NCBI RefSeq assembly: GCF_024758505.1
Contig: NZ_CP077970.1
Coordinates: 4,650,001 to 4,714,000, forward strand
DNA: 64,000 bases
Reading direction: 5' to 3'
From: Bradyrhizobium arachidis
GTDB taxonomy: Bacteria > Pseudomonadota > Alphaproteobacteria > Rhizobiales > Xanthobacteraceae
Shown here: positions 42,094-55,753 of the stretch, piece after piece
Numbering within the stretch: the first letter of the stretch is position 1
How the letters are laid out: the number at the start of each line of letters is the position of its first letter
Made by a program: the position numbers and the translations under genes
Notes under the pieces: generated by a model
Database searches by the model: none
Seen by the model: the letters and a program-made list of their open reading frames with translations, nothing else
Told to the model about the DNA's origin: nothing

Positions 42094-42764
42094 CGTCTCC
42101 CTGGGCGCGCCTCGGCGTTGCTCACGCCTGCGCCAAAGTCCGGCGCAAGCATAGCCACGATCTCGTCCATCCGCTCGAACATGTGATCCGGCGCCAGTGC
42201 CCGCAGCGCCGCCGGCGCGGCATAGCCCCAGCACACTGCGCCGCAGGCAATTCCGGCACTGCGCGCCGCCTCGATGTCGCGCACCTCGTCACCGATCGAA
42301 ATCACGTCGGCCGGCTTCGCGCCCGCGCGGCGGACGACGCGACGGAATTTCGTCGCCTTGCCGAACAGCGAGGCGGAGCAATCGAAATGGGCGATCAGCG
42401 TCGCGGCAGGCCCAAGCTTCTCCCGCGCATTGGCCTCGCTGTCCGACGTCACCAGCGCCAACTGCACGCCGTTATCCACGAGCGTCCGCAGCATTGCCTC
42501 GACGCCCGGAAAGAGCGGGATGGTCGCCGCATGCTCCGCTTTCAGTCGCCGCGCATACCGGGCGATCATCGGCAGTTTCCAGACCGGCACCTCGAGCGCG
42601 CTCAGGATCTCGCGGGTGGAGGCATGACGCAACGCTTCGATCTCGTCATCGGCCACCCGGCGAAAGCCGAAGCGATCGGCGATGTCGTTGATGGTGCGCA
42701 AAAACCACGGAAAGCTGTCGGCCAGCGTGCCGTCGAGATCGAAGATGGCGAGGGAGTAGGGCAT
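42090..42764 (-). CDS. HAD family hydrolase (phosphoglycolate phosphatase-like)
   Basis: The 224-residue protein has HAD motif I DLDGTLADSF (9-18), motif II LVTSDSEA, motif III Lys in FGKATKFRR and motif IV ISIGDEVRDIEAARSAGI. It probably removes phosphate from a small metabolite in the cytoplasm. It is upstream of and overlaps the nucleoside hydrolase gene, suggesting a joint role in nucleoside or nucleotide salvage. Confidence 0.88.
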   Translation of the reverse strand: MPYSLAIFDLDGTLADSFPWFLRTINDIADRFGFRRVADDEIEALRHASTREILSALEVPVWKLPMIARYARRLKAEHAATIPLFPGVEAMLRTLVDNGVQLALVTSDSEANAREKLGPAATLIAHFDCSASLFGKATKFRRVVRRAGAKPADVISIGDEVRDIEAARSAGIACGAVCWGYAAPAALRALAPDHMFERMDEIVAMLAPDFGAGVSNAEARPGRR

Positions 42765-42822
42765 GATATAGGTTATTCAAGCCACATCTCCTATCCAGAT
42801 GTAAAGAGCGGACGCTTTGACT

Positions 42823-43350
42823 ATGAATGAAGAGCAACGCAAGCTTTGCCGCGGCTTGATCATGAGCCCAAGAGGATCAAGAGAGATTTCAAAGGAGACC
42901 TTCTTGCAGCGGTTTCCTTCTGCTGTCGACGATGGCGGTCTCGCTTTGAAGTGGCTTGATGAAGCCTATCGAGCGCGACACGCCAAAGATTTGGACTGCT
43001 CTCTGATCGTCGGATTTGTTTTTGGTTTTACTCCGGAGCACGTGGTTATTCTCTGCCGTCTCGTAGATGCCGACTGGCATCATAGCCACGAAGATGTTGT
43101 CAGCGCATTGGATGAGCTGCGGACTCCAGCAGCGGCAGAGGCGCTGTTTCGCGCAACTCGATGGGTGCCGAAATATCTCGAATTTGATGATAGCCGGGCT
43201 TTGGCAAGCAAAGCCATTTGGGCGCTTGGGAAACTAGCCGGCGGTGAAGCCGAGAGCAAGCTGGCGATACTTGCCGCATCCGACGATGAGTTTCTGAGAA
43301 ACGCGGCGCTCAAACAAATCGAGCGGCGGCGCAGATCGGTCGTTCGCTGA
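42823..43350 (+). CDS. HEAT-repeat-like protein
   Basis: The 175-residue soluble helical protein has HEAT-type repeats in its second half (SHEDVVSALDELRTPAAAEALFRAT, RALASKAIWALGKLAGGEAESKLAILAASDDEFLRNAALKQIERRR). Base composition is visibly less GC-rich than in neighbours, a possible sign of transfer. The family includes immunity and scaffold proteins. ATG 42823 or TTG 42817 is the start. Confidence 0.7.
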   Translation: MNEEQRKLCRGLIMSPRGSREISKETFLQRFPSAVDDGGLALKWLDEAYRARHAKDLDCSLIVGFVFGFTPEHVVILCRLVDADWHHSHEDVVSALDELRTPAAAEALFRATRWVPKYLEFDDSRALASKAIWALGKLAGGEAESKLAILAASDDEFLRNAALKQIERRRRSVVR

Positions 43351-43385
43351 CGCCGAAAAGTCAGGTTGGCCGCCGCTCCCGAGTG

Positions 43386-46364
<2,979 letters not shown>

Positions 46365-46462
46365 CCCGGTGGTCCCCAAGGAAAAACCCAAAGACGCCGA
46401 ACGCGCCGATGGTCAGGCGCGCCTCGCCCGGAACCGGGGATGGACGCCATTGGGTGTGCTGC

Positions 46463-46477
46463 GAACGTAGGAAGAAC
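46463..46477 (-). promoter_or_regulatory. LexA-type SOS box of uvrA
   Basis: GAACGTAGGAAGAAC is a perfect GAAC-N7-GAAC (GTTC-N7-GTTC on the uvrA strand), the alphaproteobacterial LexA operator. It is in the 290-bp interval shared with the divergent gene at 46655. Confidence 0.78.
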
Positions 46478-46654
46478 GACGGCGGATTTCCAGTGCGAGT
46501 TGCGAATCGTCAACGGATTGTTGGGCGCGTGGCGGGACGTGGCAGGAGCGGCCGAGACGGTGAGGTGTGAGATTAACCACAGACCGCAATCTCAGATTGT
46601 GCTATAGTGCATTCAATAGTTTTACTGACGTCTATTTCATTTCCGGGAGGGCAC

Positions 46655-48400
46655 ATGGAAGTCCTCACCAAATTCGCGATCTATTTCACGGGTGGCCTGG
46701 CGCTTCTGGCCTGCAATGTCTGGTTCTTCAGCGCGGTCTACCAGAGCGTAACGGGCGGAAATCTCGTCGTCGCGCCGGTCAAGGTCGTGGGCGGAACCGG
46801 CGATCCGAACCTTGCCGGCGAGGCGTTGGCGCGGCTGATCATTGCGCGCCTCCAGGCGCTGCAATGGGACCTGAAGGAGTCGCAGTCGTCCCTGACGTCG
46901 GAAAATCAGCGGCAAATTCAAGCGCAGCAGCAGGCCAGGCCGGCCGCCTCCGAGATCGCGCTGCCCCGCGGGGTAGCCGCTGGCATGCTCGGAATCCCCC
47001 AAACCGCGGCCTTGAATGCGCAATTGTTCGAACCGACGACGATCGACGTCAAGGTGGCGGGCGTCGACGTCGGCGGGCTGCTGCCCGGCATCCAGCGCTG
47101 GTTCGTCCACGACAAGACGCTAACCTTCGCCGTCTCCATGGATGGGACGTCCGCCATCGTCGCGGGAAACATCGATCCGCTCGCACCGGGCAAGGCCAAG
47201 CCAATATGGATGTCGGTCAAGAACGCCAATCCGAATGCCATCGCGGACGCCATTGCGTTGGCCCTCATTCACCGGCGCTGGGCCACCGACAGTCCCCAAT
47301 ACCGAGAGCTCAGCGATGACGAGTTCAGTCAGCTCGTCGAGTCCATCAACGGGACGGCGAAGGCCAATCGCCGCTTCACGATCTACGGTGACGAGGCCAA
47401 GCCCGATTTCGTGAAGATTTCGGATGCGCTCCATCCACTCGCAGATCGCATGGTGAGCTGGAACGAGCTGACGTCCTTTGCCGCCTCGATTGCGGAGAGC
47501 GCCGAGAACTACGAGCGCGCGCTGAGCTATTATCGCCGGCTCGCGGCCTCGCCCAAGCCTGGACTGGACCCGCAAACCCTGCAGGCAAAGATATCGGCGA
47601 TCGAAGCGCTCGCGGCCAAGCTCGGCCCGGCGGCTGCCAAGCTCGCCCCGGCGGCGACGGAAGACGTCGCGCTGAAGAAGATGCGCGGGCACGTCGCCGA
47701 CGCCACCCGCATCCTGAACGGCCTCTTCAACGCGAGTTTGCCTGAACCCGAGCTTAAGCTCATTTCGGACGACCAGCGCAACGCATATTGGGATGGCACA
47801 GCGATCAACGTTCCCCCGAGCGTGCAGGACATCCCTGATGTGATCTATCACGAGGTCGCCTGGCCATTCGTTCAATCGCGCTGGCCCAAGTTCAAGTATG
47901 AGGGGCAGGAGGGAGCGCTGGTCCAATCCTACACGGACGTGCTCGCAACGCTGGTGAAGCAGAAGAAGCTGAACCAGACCGCGTCGACCGCCGATTGGGT
48001 CATTGCGCCTGGGGCGATGGCGTGGATCGAGGGCAAGCCCGATCGCACCGACACGCGACCGCTGCGCTCGATGAAAGCACCCGGGACGGCCTATGACCGG
48101 GATGCGCAGTCAAACCATTTCAGCAAGCTCTACAAGGCGCCCAACACCGCCGCCGGCGATTTCGGCGGCGTGCACATCAACTCCGGGATTCCGAACCGCG
48201 CATTCTACGAGACGGCGATGAAGATCGGCACCGACAGCGCAGGAAAGATCTGGATCGCGAGCCTTGACCAGTTCAAGTCACCGACGGACCTGCGCACGGC
48301 GGCCAAGGTCATCCTCGAGACCGCCACGAAGCTGAACGGCGCGGACAGCAAGGAGACGAACTCCGTCAAGGCAGCGCTTGATACGGTCGGACTGCTTTAG
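46655..48400 (+). CDS. membrane-anchored thermolysin-like (M4) protein with lost zinc site
   Basis: The 581-residue product has an N-terminal membrane segment (FAIYFTGGLALLACNVWFFSAVY), a long unassigned region and a C-terminal half that follows thermolysin in order. It has DVIYHEVAW (His399-Trp403) for the HExxH helix and YEGQEGALVQSYTD for the helix with the third ligand. GGVHINSGIPNRAFY (His507) covers the H231 region, and it ends SVKAALDTVGLL. Two of three zinc ligands differ (second His to Trp403, Glu166 to Gln424). It is probably not an active peptidase. ATG has GGGAGGG upstream. Confidence 0.78.
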   Translation: MEVLTKFAIYFTGGLALLACNVWFFSAVYQSVTGGNLVVAPVKVVGGTGDPNLAGEALARLIIARLQALQWDLKESQSSLTSENQRQIQAQQQARPAASEIALPRGVAAGMLGIPQTAALNAQLFEPTTIDVKVAGVDVGGLLPGIQRWFVHDKTLTFAVSMDGTSAIVAGNIDPLAPGKAKPIWMSVKNANPNAIADAIALALIHRRWATDSPQYRELSDDEFSQLVESINGTAKANRRFTIYGDEAKPDFVKISDALHPLADRMVSWNELTSFAASIAESAENYERALSYYRRLAASPKPGLDPQTLQAKISAIEALAAKLGPAAAKLAPAATEDVALKKMRGHVADATRILNGLFNASLPEPELKLISDDQRNAYWDGTAINVPPSVQDIPDVIYHEVAWPFVQSRWPKFKYEGQEGALVQSYTDVLATLVKQKKLNQTASTADWVIAPGAMAWIEGKPDRTDTRPLRSMKAPGTAYDRDAQSNHFSKLYKAPNTAAGDFGGVHINSGIPNRAFYETAMKIGTDSAGKIWIASLDQFKSPTDLRTAAKVILETATKLNGADSKETNSVKAALDTVGLL

Positions 48401-48434
48401 GACGACGTCGTCTCCCAGCCTCCTCGAAAAGCAA

Positions 48435-48459
48435 AAAGGCCGGCACAAGGCCGGCCTTT
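48435..48459. terminator. bidirectional terminator (copy 1 of three)
   Basis: AAAGGCCGGC / GCCGGCCTTT, 10-bp stem, loop ACAAG, with A and T runs on the two sides. It lies between two convergent genes. Near-identical copies are at 49358 and 50418. Confidence 0.85.
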
Positions 48460-48486
48460 CGCAAGTGAGATGATGTCGGGCGAAGA

Positions 48487-49170
48487 TCAGTACTTCGCGA
48501 CCACCGGACCGCCGAAGTGATAGTTCACGCCGACCTGGACGCTGTGCAGGTTGAGCGTGCCCGAGGGGACGCCGAAATAGTTCTCGCTGCCCAGGCTGCG
48601 GTAAAGATACTCGCCCTTGACCGACCATTGCGGGGCGAAGAAGGCCTCGATACCAGCACCAACGGTCCAACCGTTGTGGAAGTGGCTCTCCGAGACGGTC
48701 ACGCCCAGCGCGCTGACGCTGAACTTGTTATCGATCCAGGCATAGCCGCCGGTCGCATAGAGCAGCACCTGATCGAAGGCCACGCCGACGCGGCCGCGAA
48801 CCGTGCCGAGCGCGTCGATGCGTGCGCTGGTGGTCACCGGAGCGACAACGGCGCCGAAGACGACGGGCACCGTCGAGGAGGCGTTCACGTCAGCCCAGGC
48901 GCCATCGGCCTCGAGACCGAAGACGATGTTGCTGGTCTGCCAGTTGTAGCCGATCGTGCCGCCGACAAAGCCGCCCTTCATCTTGGGGTCGCCGCCGCTT
49001 TCCGAGGCGTAGCCGCCCATGGCACCGATGTAGAACCCGGTCCAGTTGTAGACTGCGGCGAGCGGCGCCGGCGCCTTGGTGTAGGGCCGCGCAGCCAGAT
49101 CGGCCGCCATGGCCGGCGCAAATGTGCTGAATGCCAACAGACTGGCCGAAGCCAGCAAAACCTTCTTCAT
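48487..49170 (-). CDS. outer membrane beta-barrel protein (Omp25/31 type), paralogue 1
   Basis: The 227-residue product has a signal peptide (KKVLLASASLLAFSTFAPAMAADLAARPYTKAP) and an eight-stranded beta-barrel pattern: NWTGFYIGAMGGY, GGFVGGTIGYNWQTSNIVFGLEADG, VGVNYHFGGPVVAKY at the C-terminus. It belongs to the rhizobial Omp25/31-like porin family. It is the nearest of three tandem paralogues to uvrA. It ends at a shared terminator. Confidence 0.9.
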   Translation of the reverse strand: MKKVLLASASLLAFSTFAPAMAADLAARPYTKAPAPLAAVYNWTGFYIGAMGGYASESGGDPKMKGGFVGGTIGYNWQTSNIVFGLEADGAWADVNASSTVPVVFGAVVAPVTTSARIDALGTVRGRVGVAFDQVLLYATGGYAWIDNKFSVSALGVTVSESHFHNGWTVGAGIEAFFAPQWSVKGEYLYRSLGSENYFGVPSGTLNLHSVQVGVNYHFGGPVVAKY

Positions 49171-49357
49171 TTCAATAATCCCCAATCACAGAGTCTTCTT
49201 GCCTTCCACGATCTGGAAGGGTGCCCGGGCGTCGCCGCCCAACCAGTTCCGTCTGTACAGGGATAAACGCGTAAGTTGTGTATCAAATCAGCAACATTGC
49301 ACGAGAAACGTGTGGAGCCATGCAATTACGTACAGGTGGCTGTGTTGCGCCCAACAA

Positions 49358-49382
49358 AAAGGCCGGCACGAGGCCGGCCTTT
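49358..49382 (-). terminator. terminator after Omp paralogue 2 (copy 2 of three)
   Basis: AAAGGCCGGC / GCCGGCCTTT, loop ACGAG. Same stem as at 48435; 41 bp past the paralogue 2 stop. Confidence 0.85.
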
Positions 49383-49422
49383 TCTACAGAAGAGGAATTT
49401 CAGGCGAAGATCAGTACTTCAA

Positions 49423-50172
49423 TCAGTACTTCGCAATGATGGGGCCGCCCCAGCGGTAGTTCACGCGGATCAGGCCGAGGTCCACGTCCTGACCGACGCG
49501 ATCGCTCTGGAAGGCTACGCCGGCGGCGGTGTTGAGGGTGAGGGTGCGGTTGCCGCTGAAGATGTGGTCGTACTCGACGCCGACCGACCAGTTCGGCGCA
49601 AAGCCGACCTCGAGGCCGGCACCGACCGTTCCGCCCCAGCGGGTTTCACGGGCCGAGGCGAGCAAGACGCCGCCAGGCGTGGTGAAGACGTCGTATTTGT
49701 CGCCGACAACAGCGCCGCCGCCCTTCACGTAGAACAGCACGTTGTTCCAGGCGTAGCCGAGCTGACCGGTGACCAGGCCAAAGGCGTCGATGCGGCTGCG
49801 GTTGAGCTGGGCGGGAAAGAGGACGCTGGTGTTGCTGCCGGAGAAATCGGCCCAGTTGCCCTGGCCTTCGACGCCGAACACCCAGTTACCTGACTGCATG
49901 CGGTAGCCGAGCTGGCCACCGACCGTGCCGCCGGTTGCGTTGTGGCAGCCTTCACCGCCAACGAGCACGCCGGCGAATGTGTAGTTGTCCCAGCACTTGT
50001 GCGCGGAGCCGCCGCCGCCGTTGAGGCCGATGTAGAAGCCGCTCCAGTCGTAGATCGCGGCGATAGGGGTGGGGGCCTTGACGTAAGGACGGGCCGCGAG
50101 GTCCGCGGCGCTTGCCGGAGCAGACAGGCTCAACGCGATCGCACCGATTACACCGACCAAAATCTTCTTCAT
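49423..50172 (-). CDS. outer membrane beta-barrel protein (Omp25/31 type), paralogue 2
   Basis: The 249-residue product has the same layout as its two neighbours: signal peptide (KKILVGVIGAIALSLSAPASAADLAARPYVKAP), DWSGFYIGLNGGGG, GGTVGGQLGYRMQSGNWVFGVEGQGNWAD and C-terminal NYRWGGPIIAKY. Two cysteines in the first extracellular loop (HKCWDN and GEGCHN) are unique among the three. The start at 50172 has GGGG seven to ten bases upstream. It has its own terminator. Confidence 0.9.
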   Translation of the reverse strand: MKKILVGVIGAIALSLSAPASAADLAARPYVKAPTPIAAIYDWSGFYIGLNGGGGSAHKCWDNYTFAGVLVGGEGCHNATGGTVGGQLGYRMQSGNWVFGVEGQGNWADFSGSNTSVLFPAQLNRSRIDAFGLVTGQLGYAWNNVLFYVKGGGAVVGDKYDVFTTPGGVLLASARETRWGGTVGAGLEVGFAPNWSVGVEYDHIFSGNRTLTLNTAAGVAFQSDRVGQDVDLGLIRVNYRWGGPIIAKY

Positions 50173-50417
50173 TTTGTATCCCCGGCTGTGGCCGCTTCTT
50201 GCTGTCCCCGAAGCGGCCAATCAGGCGCGACGCCCAAATGATCAAATTCCGGTGCGATCCTAGCCCGGTTTCACGCCAGCGTCCGTCTCCCAAGTGCAAC
50301 ACTCGGGCGAGAAGCGTCGTGAGTACAAGTCAATGCGGACGAACGGTTTTCCCCAGCGTTCCGAGACGGCATCGCGCTGTGCACGGCGCCGTGCAGTGGC
50401 TGGCTGGCGACCAGCAA

Positions 50418-50442
50418 AAAGGCCGGCGCAAGGCCGGCCTTT
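50418..50442 (-). terminator. terminator after Omp paralogue 3 (copy 3 of three)
   Basis: AAAGGCCGGC / GCCGGCCTTT, loop GCAAG; 27 bp past the paralogue 3 stop. Confidence 0.85.
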
Positions 50443-50468
50443 TCAGGAGATGATGTCAGTACTTCAGA

Positions 50469-51218
50469 TCAGTATTTGGCGACGACCGGGCCACCCCAGT
50501 TGAAGTGGTAGTTCACGCCAGCCTTGACGGTGTGGACGGTGTCGGTCCACTCGGAACGATTGGCCGGAGTGGGGTCGTACTGGAGCGTGCTCCTGCCGAA
50601 ATCGATGTAGTTGTACTCGACCTTGGCCGACCAGTTCGGGGCGAACATGTATTCGGCGCCGGCGCCGACCGTCCAACCCCAGCGGGTGGTGCTGGTGGCA
50701 GCGGAGCCGCCGAACGGGTTGTCATAGCGATGCTGGAGGTCGCCGACGGCGGCGCCACCGCTGACGAACCACAGCGCCGGACCGGTCGAGTAGCCGAGGC
50801 GGCCCTTGATATCGCCGAAGCCGCGGATGCGGGTGAAGAAGCTGTCACCAACGCCAAGGTTGACCTCGGCGGAACGGCCATTGATGTCAGCCCAGTGATA
50901 GTCGCCCTCGATGCCGAACACGACCGGGCCCGACTGCCAGTTGTAGCCGAACACGCCGCCGACGAAGCCGCCGCTGGTGTCATAGCTCTGGCTGCCAAGG
51001 AACACGGGCGAATTCGGCAGCAGGAAGAAGGTTTCGTTGCTGCGGCCCCAGCCGCCACCGCCCTGGATACCGACGTAGAACCCGGTCCAGGTGTAGATCG
51101 GAGCCGGCGCCACAACCGGAGCCTTGGTGTAGGGGCGTGCTGCCATATCCGCCGCGCCGGCGGGGGCCGAAACAGCCAAGGCAACTGCACCGACGGTACC
51201 CAACAAAATCTTCTTCAT
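50469..51218 (-). CDS. outer membrane beta-barrel protein (Omp25/31 type), paralogue 3
   Basis: The 249-residue product has signal peptide KKILLGTVGAVALAVSAPAGAADMAARPYTKAP and the barrel pattern TWTGFYVGIQGGGG, GGFVGGVFGYNWQSGPVVFGIEGDYHWAD and GVNYHFNWGGPVVAKY. GGAGAG lies before the ATG at 51218. Its upstream DNA (about 51238-51360) resembles that of paralogue 2 (about 50187-50310), so gene, leader and terminator were duplicated together. Confidence 0.9.
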   Translation of the reverse strand: MKKILLGTVGAVALAVSAPAGAADMAARPYTKAPVVAPAPIYTWTGFYVGIQGGGGWGRSNETFFLLPNSPVFLGSQSYDTSGGFVGGVFGYNWQSGPVVFGIEGDYHWADINGRSAEVNLGVGDSFFTRIRGFGDIKGRLGYSTGPALWFVSGGAAVGDLQHRYDNPFGGSAATSTTRWGWTVGAGAEYMFAPNWSAKVEYNYIDFGRSTLQYDPTPANRSEWTDTVHTVKAGVNYHFNWGGPVVAKY

Positions 51219-51670
51219 CTTTTTTCTCTCCAAGTACGGTCCGCTTCTGGCTGTCCCCAAAGCAGAGGTCAGGGGCGAGGCCCAAACATCCAAATCGTGA
51301 GCAAGCCTTAGCTCGATTCCGGGGCAGAGTCCGTCTCCCAAACGCAACACTTCGGAGTGAACTGCGCCCGCGCTAACTTAATGAATGTTAAGTATTTTTT
51401 CCCATTTTAGGGAACCCAAAAAGGTTCCATCCGGTTCCGCCTTTTGAGCAACTTTTTGCTGCCTGATTGCCGACATATTTGGCGCCAATTCGACTTGGAA
51501 CAAAGCTGGAACGTTTCGGCGGCCAATGCTATATATGGGGATAACCTGCGGGATCGTGGGCTCGCTGGCGCGGCCCGGCGTATAGGGTCCTCAGCAGGGG
51601 CGCGGCTGGTGGTTTTCGGGCGACGGGCCCATCTTTTCGAATAGTTCAGCGGTTGGAGTGGAGAGCGGCG
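51219..51670. other. 452-bp gene-free interval upstream of ssb
   Basis: The left part is the leader duplicated with paralogue 2. The middle has a perfect palindrome CTTAATGAATGTTAAG near 51380 and GGAACC-CAAAAA-GGTTCC near 51411. The right part holds the ssb promoter: a LexA-type box and a TATATA -10 (51530-51535). I see no gene. Confidence 0.6.
51498..51512 (+). promoter_or_regulatory. LexA-type SOS box of ssb
   Basis: GAACAAAGCTGGAAC is a perfect GAAC-N7-GAAC. It lies 18 bp before a -10-like TATATA at 51530 and so covers the expected -35 region. Confidence 0.78.
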
Positions 51671-52162
51671 ATGGCGGGAAGCGTCAACAAGGTCATTCTG
51701 GTTGGAAATCTCGGCAAAGATCCTGAAATTCGCCGTACCCAGGACGGGCGGCCGATCGCGAATTTGAGCGTCGCCACCTCGGAGACGTGGCGTGACAAGG
51801 CGACCGGTGAGCGCAAGGAAAAGACCGAGTGGCACCGCGTCGTGATCTTCAATGAAGGGCTCTGCAAGGTCGCCGAACAGTACTTGAAGAAGGGCGCCAA
51901 GATTTATGTCGAGGGCGCGCTTCAGACCCGCAAATGGACCGACCAGAGCGGCGTCGAGAAGTACTCCACCGAAGTCGTGCTCCAGGGCTTCAACTCGACG
52001 CTGACGATGCTTGACGGCCGCGGCGGTGGAGGGGGCGGCAGTTTTGGCGACGATGCGGGCGGCGACTTCGGCTCAAGCGGTCCTGTCTCGAGCGCGCCGC
52101 GCCGTGCCGTGGCCGCCGGCGGTGGCCGCAACAACGACATGGACGACGATATTCCGTTCTGA
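51671..52162 (+). CDS. ssb: single-stranded DNA-binding protein
   Basis: The 163-residue product has the OB-fold start [38 protein letters not shown] and [37 protein letters not shown] glycine-rich linker and the conserved acidic tip DMDDDIPF, which recruits partner proteins, follow. It protects single-stranded DNA in replication and repair. An SOS box lies 159 bp upstream of the ATG. Confidence 0.98.
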   Translation: MAGSVNKVILVGNLGKDPEIRRTQDGRPIANLSVATSETWRDKATGERKEKTEWHRVVIFNEGLCKVAEQYLKKGAKIYVEGALQTRKWTDQSGVEKYSTEVVLQGFNSTLTMLDGRGGGGGGSFGDDAGGDFGSSGPVSSAPRRAVAAGGGRNNDMDDDIPF

Positions 52163-52351
52163 GGCGGGGCACGGCGCGAGCACAGCGTCGGAAGGGCGGT
52201 GCTCGCATCTCACTCGAACTGTCAGCATCCCTTACCAATCTATCGGTATTGCTGGGGTTTTCCTGGCTGCGTTCACGTAGCGCCTGAAGTTCTTGACGAG
52301 GCGCGCCACGGAACCATGTCGTTCCGGGCGTCGTGATTGTGAGCACCGAGC

Positions 52352-52750
52352 ATGACGTTGGCGCCACTACTTGACGCTGCTCCCGCGATCCCGCTGCATG
52401 CCTCTGCGGCCATGGGTGCCTTCATCCTCGGTCTCGTTCAATTCGCCGCGCCAAAAGGCACGCTACCGCACCGGACGATCGGCTGGATTTGGGTCGCCCT
52501 GATGCTGCTGGTGGCGGTGTCCTCGTTCTGGATCCACACCATCCGCCTGGTCGGCCCCTTCAGCCCGATCCACCTGCTGTCGATCCTCACTTTGGTCGTG
52601 CTGCCGCTCGCGGTTTGGCGGGCGCATACCCATCGGGTGGCCGATCATCGGCGGATGATGATCTTCCTGTTCGCCGGCGCGCTGGTGATCGCAGGTGTGC
52701 TCACGCTGCTGCCGGGACGGGTGATGCACCACGTGATTTTCGGGTCGTGA
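52352..52750 (+). CDS. DUF2306-type membrane protein
   Basis: The 132-residue protein has four hydrophobic segments (AAMGAFILGLVQFAA, IGWIWVALMLLVAVSSFWI, IHLLSILTLVVLPLAVW, MMIFLFAGALVIAGVLTLLPG). It has the motifs GTLPHRTIGWIWV and HRVADHRRMM of the DUF2306 family. Function is unknown; conserved histidines suggest haem or metal contact. It lies between ssb and gyrA. Confidence 0.82.
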   Translation: MTLAPLLDAAPAIPLHASAAMGAFILGLVQFAAPKGTLPHRTIGWIWVALMLLVAVSSFWIHTIRLVGPFSPIHLLSILTLVVLPLAVWRAHTHRVADHRRMMIFLFAGALVIAGVLTLLPGRVMHHVIFGS

Positions 52751-52918
52751 GAGGCGGTTTTGGCCGGTCGATTCCGCGGCTCCTAAAAGAGACTCGGCAA
52801 GGCCCGTAAGTCTCTGGAAAAATTAGCGGAAAAACCGGTTTCAAAACGCGCCCGAGGGTGGTTATCAGGCCTCCAATGCGCTATATGATTCCCGGATCAA
52901 AACTCACCGGATTCCCCC

Positions 52919-55642
<2,724 letters not shown>

Positions 55643-55753
55643 GGAACGGGCAACCGAACGGCGAATAGGGCGGTTACCCTATTCGCGAGCTGACTATGTC
55701 TCGTTCGATTGATGAGTCGTCACGCGCCCGCGGCGATGGGTATGCGTTGCGCC

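Noticed and set aside
51415..51447. GTTC-N6-GTTC near the ssb leader
   Set aside because: Spacing is six, not seven, so it does not fit the LexA consensus. The real box is at 51498.
51444..51644. Short plus-strand ORF upstream of ssb
   Set aside because: It covers the SOS box and the -10 element of ssb and has no ribosome binding site.
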